64,000 bases of DNA, taken from positions 1-64,000 of the forward strand of contig NZ_BAFX01000204.1 in the NCBI RefSeq assembly GCF_000308815.1. Direction: 5' to 3'. Of this stretch, positions 25,494 to 33,330 are shown one piece after another. This DNA comes from Nocardia concava NBRC 100430. GTDB taxonomy: Bacteria; Actinomycetota; Actinomycetes; Mycobacteriales; Mycobacteriaceae. A model generated the notes under the pieces. The model was not told where the DNA came from. It ran no database searches and was given only the letters and a program-made list of their open reading frames with translations. How positions within the stretch are numbered: the first letter of the stretch is position 1; each line of letters begins with the position of its first letter. Position numbers and translations under genes: made by a program.

Positions 25494-25638
25494 GGGTTGG
25501 AGAGTAGAACGACATGGCGGGATCTCGTGGGGTGCAACGGTTGTGGTGATTGTTGGTGCTACCACCAGGTCCCGCCCCACTGCGAGTGGCCAGTGCCGGG
25601 TCGGCGGTGAAACCGCTGCTCGATCCCGACACGGACTG

Positions 25639-26121
25639 TCAATCACCCACTACGCCAGCATCATTGGCGATCGTGAACACTCCGGCAGGCTCCTGATCCA
25701 GCCAGCCCCGCGCGACCAGACGTTTCAGTTTCGACCGCAACCCTTCCACCTTCGATCGGTCGATCGTCGGTATTCCCAGCTCGGCGGCGACCTGCCCGGC
25801 CCGCAAACCGTGTTCGGCTTCGGCCAGCACCGCCATGATCTCGCCGTAGTCCTCCGGCAGCGCCGTCGCCGCGTCCATCCCGGGCATTCGTTGCGGAACC
25901 AGCGTCGCCCCGATCGGCGAGCGGGAATTCGGAACCGGGGCCGGCTCGTCGGCGTCGGCGAGGATCTCGGCCATCGTTTCCCGAGTGATCGCCAGCCGCG
26001 ACAACAACTGTTCGGCCACCTCCAACTGCTCGGTCAGCTCCGCGATCTGCTGGCGCAGGCCCTCGACCTGCTCCGCCGCCGCGGTCTCGCGCCGGGCCAG
26101 CTCCTCACGCCAGGACACCAT
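25639..26121 (-). CDS. Coiled-coil plus winged-helix protein of unknown function
   Basis: A 160-residue protein. The ATG at 26121 has GGAGG six bases upstream; an in-frame start at 26175 is weaker. Residues ~1-50 form a coiled coil (AAAEQVEGLRQQIAELTEQL, then LLSRLAITRETMAEIL). The end is a small winged-helix-like domain (RAGQVAAELGIPTIDRSKVE, then LRSKLKRLVARGWL). Proteins of this shape are common as orphan genes in actinobacterial mobile regions. It sits just outside the left end of the transposon, on the opposite strand to the truncated gene before it. Confidence 0.6.
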   Translation of the reverse strand: MVSWREELARRETAAAEQVEGLRQQIAELTEQLEVAEQLLSRLAITRETMAEILADADEPAPVPNSRSPIGATLVPQRMPGMDAATALPEDYGEIMAVLAEAEHGLRAGQVAAELGIPTIDRSKVEGLRSKLKRLVARGWLDQEPAGVFTIANDAGVVGD

Positions 26122-26244
26122 CGCCGCCTCCACGTCGACTCCGCCCCGATCCGACCATAAGCCGCAAGCCACCACAACAACAGTGCCCCAACAGATTCCC
26201 CAGATCAGGGCGCTACAGCGGCAAGATGAGCAGTTTGTTCACAG

Positions 26245-26266
26245 GCACTTAGCTTGTTCTTTAACC
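26245..26266 (+). repeat. Left terminal inverted repeat of transposon
   Basis: It starts GCACTT and continues AGCTTGTTCTTTAACC. It matches the reverse complement of 28791-28812 at 20 of 22 positions, with 16 innermost bases identical. Confidence 0.75.
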
Positions 26267-26374
26267 CGACCTGACAGGTCGAACAACCAGGCTCGGTTGA
26301 GCTGACCGGACACCGAATCGCGTTGCGGTGGCTGGTTGCCCGAGCGGGAGTTCGACCTGCCTGTGGCTGACCAG

Positions 26375-26680
26375 CTATCCGCGCTGGGCCTGTTCAGCGA
26401 TTTTCCGCAGTGCCGCCAGGTGCCCGTTCAGTGCGGCGCGTCCAGTCTTCGTCAGCCCGATCCAGGTCTGGGGCCGGGCATCGCGCGTTTTCTTGGCGAC
26501 CCGCACGTATCCGGCGTCCCTCAAGATCTTGACCTGTTTGCTGAGTACCGAGTCGCTGATGTCGAGAACCTCTCGCGCGACGGCGAATTCGACGAGATCT
26601 GCCGTGGCCAGCATGGCACACAATTTCAAGCGATTGGGTGGATGGACGATCTCGTCGAATGCGGGCTCAGCAGGTGCCAT
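26375..26680 (-). CDS. Winged-helix transcriptional regulator (HTH_27/MarR-like)
   Basis: A 101-residue one-domain regulator. FDEIVHPPNRLKLCAMLATA opens the domain, and DISDSVLSKQVKILRDAGYV is the helix-turn-helix with wing KKTRDARPQTWIGLT. Such small proteins usually repress their own operon, often paired with a membrane protein. Its ATG overlaps the stop of the upstream membrane gene (TGATG). The double operator at 27157-27203 is its probable target. It is carried as cargo inside the transposon. Confidence 0.88.
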   Translation of the reverse strand: MAPAEPAFDEIVHPPNRLKLCAMLATADLVEFAVAREVLDISDSVLSKQVKILRDAGYVRVAKKTRDARPQTWIGLTKTGRAALNGHLAALRKIAEQAQRG

Positions 26681-27165
26681 CAGCGGCTGGTCCTCCCCGC
26701 GCGAAGATCCTCTAGCATCGCCGCCATGATGCGTGGCGAGTAGATCAATGTAAGCCCGAAAACCGCCAACCCGGCCGTCGCCATGGCCCATCGCAGGTCG
26801 AATCCCCACTGCAGCACCGCGCCGACAAGCACGAACAGCACGACACAACCGATCCACTTCCATGAGGGTGCGAGCACGCTCGGGGTGGTGCGGTGGAAGT
26901 CGAGTCCGACACCGGTCTTCTTGCTCACCAGCCAACCCAGCGCGAAGGGCACCAGGATGAAACCTGCTGGCACCAGCGAGGATGGGAGATCGTGTCCCAT
27001 GCTGAAGGAGGAGATCGCGATGCCGATCCCCGCCGCGATACCCAGGTGGTACCACCACGGGATCGCTGCTCGCTCGACCAGTCGATCCCGGGCCGCTGAT
27101 ACCTCTTCCAGAGCCCGTCGCGCCTGTTCAGGCGTGTACGCCGCCCCCTGCTCATTACTTTCCAT
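26680..27165 (-). CDS. Membrane protein paired with winged-helix regulator
   Basis: A 161-residue integral membrane protein. The N-terminal amphipathic helix (TPEQARRALEEVSAARDRL) precedes about four hydrophobic segments (LGIAAGIGIAISSFSMGH; VPAGFILVPFALGWLV; WIGCVVLFVLVGAVLQWG; AMATAGLAVFGLTLIY). No catalytic motif is seen and the function is unknown. Its start codon (27165-27163) lies inside the first operator palindrome, so binding would directly cover the start and the message is probably leaderless. Confidence 0.85.
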   Translation of the reverse strand: MESNEQGAAYTPEQARRALEEVSAARDRLVERAAIPWWYHLGIAAGIGIAISSFSMGHDLPSSLVPAGFILVPFALGWLVSKKTGVGLDFHRTTPSVLAPSWKWIGCVVLFVLVGAVLQWGFDLRWAMATAGLAVFGLTLIYSPRIMAAMLEDLRAGRTSR

Positions 27166-27203
27166 GATGGAAAGCGTAGCGGATACTTTCCATCATGGAA
27201 AGT
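27157..27203. promoter_or_regulatory. Double palindromic operator of the cargo regulator
   Basis: Two 18-bp sites, 27157-27174 and 27186-27203, are exact reverse complements of each other across an 11-base spacer. Each is itself a near-perfect dyad (CTTTCCAT-N-ATGGAAAG). The membrane-protein start codon lies in the first. This arrangement strongly suggests cooperative binding by the adjacent winged-helix protein. Confidence 0.75.
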
Positions 27204-27300
27204 AGTTATCGGCCCACCGTGATGACTTCCTATCGACTTGTTTTGCCTGTTTCGGTTCCAGACCGCTTGGCTTAGTTGAGGTTTCGGCGGACAAGAGGGC

Positions 27301-27355
27301 GGCCTTCGTCTGATCATGTGCTCCGACCAAGGATGCAGTGATCGAGACGAAGGCC
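27301..27355 (+). promoter_or_regulatory. Hairpin just upstream of transposase start
   Basis: GGCCTTCGTCTGATCA (27301-27316) pairs with TGATCGAGACGAAGGCC (27339-27355), with one bulged base and a 22-base loop. It ends five bases before the transposase ATG. It could sequester the start and limit translation from read-through transcripts, as upstream hairpins do in other IS elements. Confidence 0.6.
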
Positions 27356-27359
27356 TGAG

Positions 27360-28796
27360 ATGAGTCTGCCGGTCGGCAGTGACGCAGGGGAAGCGTTGAG
27401 GGAACTGGAGCGGATGCGCGGCGAGTTCTACGCGTGTCTGACCGCGCGGGGCGATGAGTTGTTCGAGCTCGCCGACGCGGTGCTCTGCGCCCAAGGCGCG
27501 GTGCGGTCGGTAGTGGAGCTGACGTTGACTCCGGAGCACCGCCGCGGGCACGGGGCGCTCTACGACGGTCTCAACGACGGCCGGATAGATATGCGGCGGT
27601 TGCGGAATGTGTTGTCCAGCATCGAGTTACCTAGATTCGGTGACGGTCGCCTCGTGCTGGCGGTGGACGTATCGGCATGGTTGCGGTCGGACGCGGCGTG
27701 TTCACCGGAACGGTTGTTCTGCCACGTGTACGGGCGCGCGAAATCGGCGTCGCAGTTCATTCCGGGCTGGCCGTATTCGTTCGTGGCCGCGCTCGAACCC
27801 GGCGGAAGTTCGTGGACACAGATCCTGGACGCGGTGCGCCTGGGTCCGGCAGATGATGCGGCTGCGGTCACGGCGACCCAGTTGCGTGAGGTCGTTGATC
27901 GGCTGATCTCCGCAGGTCAGTGGCGGCCTGGTGACCCGGACATCGTGATCGTCGCAGACGCCGGCTACGACGTCTGCCGACTGGGGTGGATGCTGCGCGA
28001 CCTACCGGTCGAAATGGTCGGCAGGCTGCGTTCGGATCGAGTGATGCGACTGCCGAAACCGGTCCGACTGCCCGGCACCAACGGCCGTCCGCCTATGCAC
28101 GGGCCGGAGTTCCGTTTCGCCGACCCGCAGTCCTGGCCGCGACCGGCGGTCGCCACGATCACCGCGACCGCCAACTACGGCAAGGCCAGCGCGCAGGCCT
28201 GGGATCGGGTCCACCCGCGGTTGACCCGCCGGGCAGCCTGGATCGAGCACGACGACCCGCTACCGGTATTCGAGGGCACTCTGATCCGTCTCGAGGTCGA
28301 GCATCTGTCCAAGAACCGTGCTGCGCCACCGATTTGGTTGTGGTCATCCAAGACAGACGCGACCGCCGAGGACGTCGATCGGACCTGGCAGGCGTTCCTG
28401 CGCCGTTTCGACCTGGAACACACCTTCCGCCTGTTCAAACAGACCCTGGGCTGGACTCGCCCCAAACTCCGGACTCCCGAAGCCGCCGACCGCTGGACCT
28501 GGCTCATCATTGCCGCCCACACCCAGCTGCGGCTCGCGCGCCCGCTCGCTGCCGACTTGCGCCACCGCTGGGAGAAACCCGTTGCGCCACATCGACTCAC
28601 CCCGGCCCGGGTCCGCCGGGGCTTTCGGAACCTGCGCGCCACCATCGGCTGTCCCGCCAGCGCACCGAAACCTACCCGAGCCGGTCCCGGGCGCCCACGC
28701 GGACAACGAAATCGCCGCCGCGCCACCCGCTACGACGTCGGCAAAACCGTCAAGCGACTCACAGCCCTCTACCAACGCGACCGATCTGGAGGTTAA
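27360..28796 (+). CDS. DDE transposase
   Basis: A 478-residue transposase of a type common in actinobacteria (IS4/IS701-like, RNase H fold). Probable catalytic residues are Asp in LVLAVDVSAW, Asp in IVIVADAGYD and Glu in FDLEHTFRLFKQTLGW. The C-terminus is strongly basic (GRPRGQRNRRRATRY). It looks intact and full length. The stop codon TAA lies in the right terminal repeat, as in compact IS elements. Confidence 0.9.
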   Translation: MSLPVGSDAGEALRELERMRGEFYACLTARGDELFELADAVLCAQGAVRSVVELTLTPEHRRGHGALYDGLNDGRIDMRRLRNVLSSIELPRFGDGRLVLAVDVSAWLRSDAACSPERLFCHVYGRAKSASQFIPGWPYSFVAALEPGGSSWTQILDAVRLGPADDAAAVTATQLREVVDRLISAGQWRPGDPDIVIVADAGYDVCRLGWMLRDLPVEMVGRLRSDRVMRLPKPVRLPGTNGRPPMHGPEFRFADPQSWPRPAVATITATANYGKASAQAWDRVHPRLTRRAAWIEHDDPLPVFEGTLIRLEVEHLSKNRAAPPIWLWSSKTDATAEDVDRTWQAFLRRFDLEHTFRLFKQTLGWTRPKLRTPEAADRWTWLIIAAHTQLRLARPLAADLRHRWEKPVAPHRLTPARVRRGFRNLRATIGCPASAPKPTRAGPGRPRGQRNRRRATRYDVGKTVKRLTALYQRDRSGG

Positions 28797-28812
28797 AGAA
28801 CAAGCTTAGGGC
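28791..28812 (-). repeat. Right terminal inverted repeat of transposon
   Basis: GGTTAAAGAACAAGCT (28791-28806) plus six bases is the complement of the left end. It includes the TAA of the transposase (28794-28796). Confidence 0.75.
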
Positions 28813-28975
28813 AAGTCCATACCGGACGATTGTCGAGTACGAGAAACCGATTCGTGCCGGAGACGCGGTGACGGTCAGCAGTCGCCATGCCAATAACGTT
28901 GTCCACATCGGAGTCTCGGTGATGGGCGACGCCCGCGCCGCGATGCGGATCGAGCGGGCGCCCACCATCGGGTGA
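28813..28975 (+). pseudogene. 3' remnant of a hotdog-fold (acyl-ACP) thioesterase gene
   Basis: Starting exactly at the transposon end, an open frame reads TIVEYEKPIRAGDAVTVSSR and then NNVVHIGVSVMGDARAAMRI before a TGA at 28973. This matches the C-terminal strand region of acyl-ACP thioesterase or related hotdog proteins. The 5' part is absent to the left of the transposon, so more than a simple insertion occurred, probably an adjacent deletion. Confidence 0.55.
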
Positions 28976-29435
28976 TCACAGCGGCCCACCGCCGGGTAAT
29001 AGTACATCGACGAATTCGGCTGCGCCGGTGTGATTTTCGCACTAGGGCGAAAAGCCTTCCTTACGGCCGCAATCGCGGTGATCCCACCAGTCAGCACCAG
29101 ACCACAGTGGCGCCCAGCGGAATGCCGGTCGCGGCACCCGCGTATGCCGTGCCACCGCAGCCGAATTCGACGGCCGTAGGTCCACGCGGCTCACACAATC
29201 GATGTTGTCGCTGGTGATGATGTCGGGTGAAGTCGGTTGTCGGTAGCGCTTCGGGTCGCCGAGGGGACGAGTTGCGCCCGCCGCAGCTCGGTCCCCATGC
29301 GACCGTCGATGTAATGCAGGATCAGGTGACACCTCACCGTGAGCTGCTGCGAGTCGGCGACATCGGAGATCGTAACGGAAGGGACTGTGCCCCAGTAGCT
29401 TCGGTTAGAAATGACTTTCCATCCCCCATAAGCTG
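28976..29435 (-). pseudogene. Decayed remnant, partly a glycine-zipper exported protein
   Basis: About 460 bp without an intact gene. On the minus strand, 29040-29160 reads GTAYAGAATGIPLGATV in one frame and LVLTGGITAIAAVRKAF in the next. Together these resemble the C-terminal glycine-zipper segment of the intact exported protein at 41946-42632 (GAAIGIPLGAAGGLVLVG). An open stretch upstream (29220-29430) reads TVPSVTISDVADSQQLTVRC; I cannot assign it. Confidence 0.4.
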
Positions 29436-30419
29436 CTACCAGCGGCCGTGCACCTGAGCGCGCAGCCGCCGATCGTACAGGTCTTGGACCGCCGCCAGGG
29501 TCTGCTCCGGCAGCGGCGCCACGTCGGCCGCCGCCGCGTTGGCCCGTGCCTGCTCGGGAGACCGGGCGCCGGGGATCACCGTGGTGACGCCGGGCTGCTG
29601 GAGGATCCAGCGCAGCGCGGTCTGGGCCGGGGTCGCACCGTCCGGGGCCAGGGCCGCGAACTCGACGGCCGCCTCGACACCCTTGGCGAAATCGACGCCG
29701 GAGAAGGTCTCGCCCTGGTCGAACGCCGAACCGTCGCGGTTGTATGTCCGGTGGTCCGCCGCCGGGAAGCGGGTCTCCTTGGTGTAGCGCCCGGAGAGAA
29801 GGCCGGAGGCGAGCGGCACCCGGGCGATGATGCCCACGCCGGCGGCGCGCGCAGCGGGGAGCACCTCGTCCAGGGGCTTCAGGCGGAACGGGTTGAGGAT
29901 GATCTGGACGCTGGCGACACCCGGCCTGGCGATCGCCGTCAGCGCCTCGGCGCACGTCTCCACGCTGACCCCGTAAGCGGCGATCCGATCCTCGGAGACC
30001 AGGGTGTCGAGCGCGTCGAAGACCTCGTCCGACGAGTAGACCGGGGTCGGTGGACAGTGCAGCTGGACCAGGTCCAGCCGGTCTACCCCGAGATTGTGCC
30101 GGGACCGGTCACTCCAGGAACGGAAGTTCGCGAGGTTGTAGTGCTCGGGCAACTGCTCCAGGCGGCGGCCGAACTTGGTGGCCACCAACAGGTCCGCGGC
30201 CGGGCGCCGGCGCAGGAAGCCGCCGATCAGCTGCTCGCTGCGGCCGTCGCCGTAGACGTCCGCGGTGTCCAGGAAGGTGACCCCGGCGTCCACCGCCGCG
30301 TCCAGGACGCCCAGGGCGTCCTCCTCCTGGACCTCGCCCCAGTCGGCGCCCAGTTGCCAGGTGCCCAGTCCGATCTCCGAAACCTTCCGGCCGGTGCGGC
30401 CGAGTACACGCTGTTCCAT
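29436..30419 (-). CDS. Aldo/keto reductase
   Basis: A 327-residue NADPH-dependent oxidoreductase of the AKR barrel family. The catalytic tetrad is visible: Asp51 in FLDTADVYG, Tyr56, Lys82 in LLVATKFG and His121 in VQLHCP. The C-terminal PGARSPEQARANAAA is the usual NADPH-binding region. The substrate is unknown. It is the only intact gene between 28.8 and 32.0 kb, flanked on both sides by pseudogene debris. Confidence 0.93.
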   Translation of the reverse strand: MEQRVLGRTGRKVSEIGLGTWQLGADWGEVQEEDALGVLDAAVDAGVTFLDTADVYGDGRSEQLIGGFLRRRPAADLLVATKFGRRLEQLPEHYNLANFRSWSDRSRHNLGVDRLDLVQLHCPPTPVYSSDEVFDALDTLVSEDRIAAYGVSVETCAEALTAIARPGVASVQIILNPFRLKPLDEVLPAARAAGVGIIARVPLASGLLSGRYTKETRFPAADHRTYNRDGSAFDQGETFSGVDFAKGVEAAVEFAALAPDGATPAQTALRWILQQPGVTTVIPGARSPEQARANAAAADVAPLPEQTLAAVQDLYDRRLRAQVHGRW

Positions 30420-30483
30420 CGGCCGAGCCTTTCACATCTGTCGGATTTTGTTCACCCCCCGATCGGGGTTCCGTTGGTTCCGG

Positions 30484-31000
30484 TCAAGCGGTAGCGGAGA
30501 CTGGAATATGCAGGGCTGCTTGGTCTTCAGCATGGCGTAGAAGACGTCGCAGCGCCGTCAGGCCAGGCAGATGAAGGCGGCGTTGTGCTTCTTTCCTCAG
30601 GCGCGTTTGCGCTCGTAGTAGGCGCCTGGCGTGGGTTCCCGTTCCATTGCGGGATGAATGCTGGTGACCGGCCCGCGAATCCGGTAAGTGGTGCGGGTGG
30701 CCTCGCAGGGCGATTCTGCACATCGACAGGGCGGGCAGATAGGCCACCTCGTGCCCGCAGGCACGGGCCACGATGACCGGCAACGCGCCGATCGTGTTCG
30801 GCTGATCGACCACGATCAACAACGGACCGTGGGCGGCCAACTTGTCGAACACCTCTCGCAGTGTGGCTTCATCGCTGAGTAATACCTTGTCGTACAGGCA
30901 CTTTCCGTCCACCTTCAGCCCGACGGCGTCGTGCTCGCCCCTTGCCAACATCGATGCCGCACAACACGGCATACGCCTGTGCCACTCGCAGTCCCTCATC
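30484..31000 (-). pseudogene. Degraded IS110-family transposase
   Basis: Two blocks of an IS110 transposase are fused. The N-terminal DEDD part reads LREVFDKLAAHGPLLIVVDQ, PNTIGALPVIVARACGHEVA and YLPALSM. In another frame just before it is CGIDVGKG, which carries the first catalytic Asp, so a base has been gained near 30950. The C-terminal tail reads YERKRA-stop-GKKHNAAFICLA-stop-RRCDVFYAMLKTKQP. The middle (~300 residues) is deleted and several stops interrupt it. It is non-functional. Confidence 0.8.
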
Positions 31001-31143
31001 ATGCGAGAGACAAAGGCAAGTAGTCATACCGGGTCTCGCGACCATAACCCCGTCCAGGAGCTACGAAGACGGTAATGGACACCGCGGCCTGCCAGGTTTC
31101 GTAGGGCTGTGCGGTGGGGTCGCATCCATCCCGGATCGCTCGG

Positions 31144-31500
31144 TGGACAGACCTGTGCCGACCCCACACGGTCGCAGCGGAACTCGACGACTGCAGATTC
31201 ACGCGGCTGGCCGAATCCGCGCCCCGGCCTTCGCGCGGCGCCGGCCGCCACTACATAGTGCGCGGGGTTCCTTGGTGACGTGAGCGGACAACGGCACCGG
31301 CAACCCTTCGGTGGTGCCCTGCTCAATTACTGGCTGAACCGCGATCTCGGCATCGCGGGACGAATCTCGGTCCGTGAGGGGAATACGGTTCGGAATTTTT
31401 CGATTCGCATCGGTCAACCTCTCTTCCGAGTTCCGCAACTGGCGATCCATCTGTCCGAGGACCGCGGTAGCGTCACCCTCGATCCAGGCAGCAACAAGGG
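31144..31500 (+). pseudogene. Remnant of an M18-family aminopeptidase
   Basis: The first block (31150-31275) reads VAAELDDCRFTRLAESAPRP and GRHYIVRG before a TGA, matching the N-terminus of M18 aminopeptidases (a ...FTRL...GRHY.VRG pattern). A second block in another frame (31296-31480) reads GGALLNYWLNRDLGIAGRIS and LFRVPQLAIHLSEDRG, matching residues ~100-160 of that family. About 50 residues are missing between them and the rest of the enzyme is gone. Confidence 0.65.
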
Positions 31501-31511
31501 CAGATCGCGAT

Positions 31512-31805
31512 TGGGTGTCGCGCGGTGGTGACGATGACGGCGTCCGGCCTGTCCTCGGCGATCGCGTCGGCGGTGGCCACCGGAACCTTTGTCTCCCCGG
31601 GGATCTCACGCAACTGGCGCAGTGCGCCACACCACATCGCCGGCGCGCACCGGCGAGCCGTCGTGGAAGGCCGCGCCGGACGCGATGGTGAACCGCCACC
31701 GGTGCCGGCCATCGAGCTGCCGCCACGCCGATGCCAGCCGCGGAGCCACATTCGGCTTGGTCGCACGCGTCGAAAACCAGTGCGGCGATGAGAAAGTCGC
31801 TGTCA
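31512..31805 (-). pseudogene. Remnant of a family-5 peptide/nickel solute-binding protein
   Basis: The minus strand reads VAPRLASAWRQLDGRHRWRF and ASGAAFHDGSPVRAGDVVW, then in the next frame LRQLREIPGETKVPVATADA and AEDRPDAVIVTTARHP. This is the N-terminal core of SBP_bac_5 lipoproteins (the FHDGSP..A.DV signature). It has no start, signal peptide or C-terminus, and there is at least one frameshift. Confidence 0.6.
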
Positions 31806-31973
31806 TCATCGGGTCTCGCCGGCTGAAGCGGGTGCGGCAGCCGCACCTGCGCCGGAACCGGTCGCTGCGCGGGAGTGGCGCGGGCCCATCACAATTGCTT
31901 TCACCGAGTTCTTCGCTACCCGCCCATTCTCGATCGACGCATTGTGGCCTAGGTCACCAGATGCTAGCTTCTG

Positions 31974-31987
31974 TCGAAGCGCTTCGA
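31974..31987. promoter_or_regulatory. LacI-type operator TCGAAGCGCTTCGA
   Basis: A perfect 14-bp palindrome with the central CG typical of LacI-family operators lies 36 bp before the sugar-binding lipoprotein gene. Flanking CT/AG extends the symmetry. The LacI gene at 37461 in the same operon is the natural binding partner, giving autoregulated induction by sugar. Confidence 0.7.
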
Positions 31988-32022
31988 TAGCAGCTACTCG
32001 CAATGGTGCAAAGGATTCACAA

Positions 32023-33297
32023 ATGAGCAAGGTCATGGCGGCGCTGGCTGGACTTCTGGCCGGCGCACTGGCGCTCACCGCATGCAGCGGAAAAGCGTCG
32101 GACGACAAGGTTTTCAAGATCTGGCACTACGAGGCCGCCAACAGCGCGATGGGGGTCGCGTGGGATCAGGCGATCAAGGACTTCCAGGCCGCCCACCCGG
32201 ACCTCACGGTCAAGTTCGAGCGCAAGGGCTTCGAACAGATCCAGAAGACCGGCCCGATGATCCTGAACTCTTCGGACGCGCCCGATGTGATGGAGAACCC
32301 GAAGGGCAATGGCACCGCGGGGCTGCTCGCGCGCAAGGGACTGCTCACCGATCTCACCCCGGCGGCGCAGAAGTACGGCTGGGACAAGCTGTTGCCGGCG
32401 TCCCTGGGCGTCCCCGGTCGCTACGACGACAAGGGCGTGATGGGTAGCGGCAACTGGTACGGCATTCCGAGCTACGGCGAATTCGGGCTGATCTACTACA
32501 ACAAGAGCCTCTTCGCCAAGCACGGCATCCCGATTCCGGCCACCTTCGACGACCTGATGCGCGCGATGGACGCCTTCCTGGCCAAGGGCGTCACGCCACT
32601 GGCCAACGCGGGATCGGAATACATTGGGCACCAGTACATTTACCAGCTGGCGCTGACCAAGGCCGACCGCGCCTGGGTGGACTCCTACCAGCGCTACACC
32701 ACCAAGGCCGACTTCCACGACGCGGCGTGGTCCTACGCCTTCAACACCTTCTCCGACTGGGTGAAGAAGGGCTACATCGCCAAGGATTCGGCGGGGCTCA
32801 AGGCCGAGGACGCCGGAAACGCCTTCGAACAGCAGAAGTATCCGATGATCATGTCCGGCACCTGGTGGTTCGGACGTTTCCAGAAGGAGATCACCTTCGA
32901 CTGGGACACCTTCGCCTTCCCGGGCAGCAAGCTCTACCCCGGCTCCGGCGGCAACCTGTGGATCGTCCCGAAGAAGTCCAAGAAGACCGATCTGGCCACG
33001 GAATTCATCGACTTGACCATGCGCAAGCAGATCCAGAACCTGTTGGGCAACAACGGCGGCGTGCCGATCGCGGCCGACCCGGCGGCCATCACCGACCCGA
33101 AATCGCAGCAGCTGGCCAAGACCTTCGCCCAGATGAGCGCAAACGACGGGCTCGCCTACTACCCGGACTGGCCCGCCGCCGGCTTCTACGACGTGTTCTC
33201 CTCGCAGGTCCAGAAACTCATCAGCGGAACCGCCTCGCCCGATCAGGTCCAATCGGACCTGCAGAAGGCCTACGACGCCAATCTCCCCAACCGCTGA
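32023..33297 (+). CDS. Sugar ABC transporter substrate-binding lipoprotein (family 1)
   Basis: A 424-residue extracellular binding protein. The signal peptide ends in a lipobox LTAC (Cys21), so it is membrane-anchored outside. The mature protein has the family-1 layout: KIWHYEAANSAMG start, IPSYGEFGLIYYNKSLFAKH hinge region, and MIMSGTWWFG. Aromatic content suits an oligosaccharide ligand. The ATG at 32023 follows AAAGGA. It heads an operon with two permeases and an alpha-xylosidase. Confidence 0.94.
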   Translation: MSKVMAALAGLLAGALALTACSGKASDDKVFKIWHYEAANSAMGVAWDQAIKDFQAAHPDLTVKFERKGFEQIQKTGPMILNSSDAPDVMENPKGNGTAGLLARKGLLTDLTPAAQKYGWDKLLPASLGVPGRYDDKGVMGSGNWYGIPSYGEFGLIYYNKSLFAKHGIPIPATFDDLMRAMDAFLAKGVTPLANAGSEYIGHQYIYQLALTKADRAWVDSYQRYTTKADFHDAAWSYAFNTFSDWVKKGYIAKDSAGLKAEDAGNAFEQQKYPMIMSGTWWFGRFQKEITFDWDTFAFPGSKLYPGSGGNLWIVPKKSKKTDLATEFIDLTMRKQIQNLLGNNGGVPIAADPAAITDPKSQQLAKTFAQMSANDGLAYYPDWPAAGFYDVFSSQVQKLISGTASPDQVQSDLQKAYDANLPNR

Positions 33298-33330
33298 TCC
33301 CAGCGCCGGCGTCGAAAGGCATTGCACTGC

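Larger units (their letters stand above)
26245..28812. mobile_element. Transposon of ~2.57 kb with cargo regulator and membrane gene
   Basis: Inverted ends of 22 bp (two mismatches) bound the segment. The core AGCTTGTTCTTTAACC is at 26251-26266 and its exact complement is at 28791-28806. The right end overlaps the stop codon of the transposase. Inside are a minus-strand pair (winged-helix regulator, membrane protein) and the plus-strand transposase. No clear target duplication flanks the ends. To the right the sequence continues in a thioesterase gene fragment. The alternative is that the left end belongs to a different copy of the same IS. Confidence 0.65.

Noticed and set aside
16768..28812. 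Search for an attR copy of the tRNA-Pro 3' end
   Set aside because: I saw no convincing repeat of the T-arm/acceptor sequence within the window, so no attachment-site pair is claimed.
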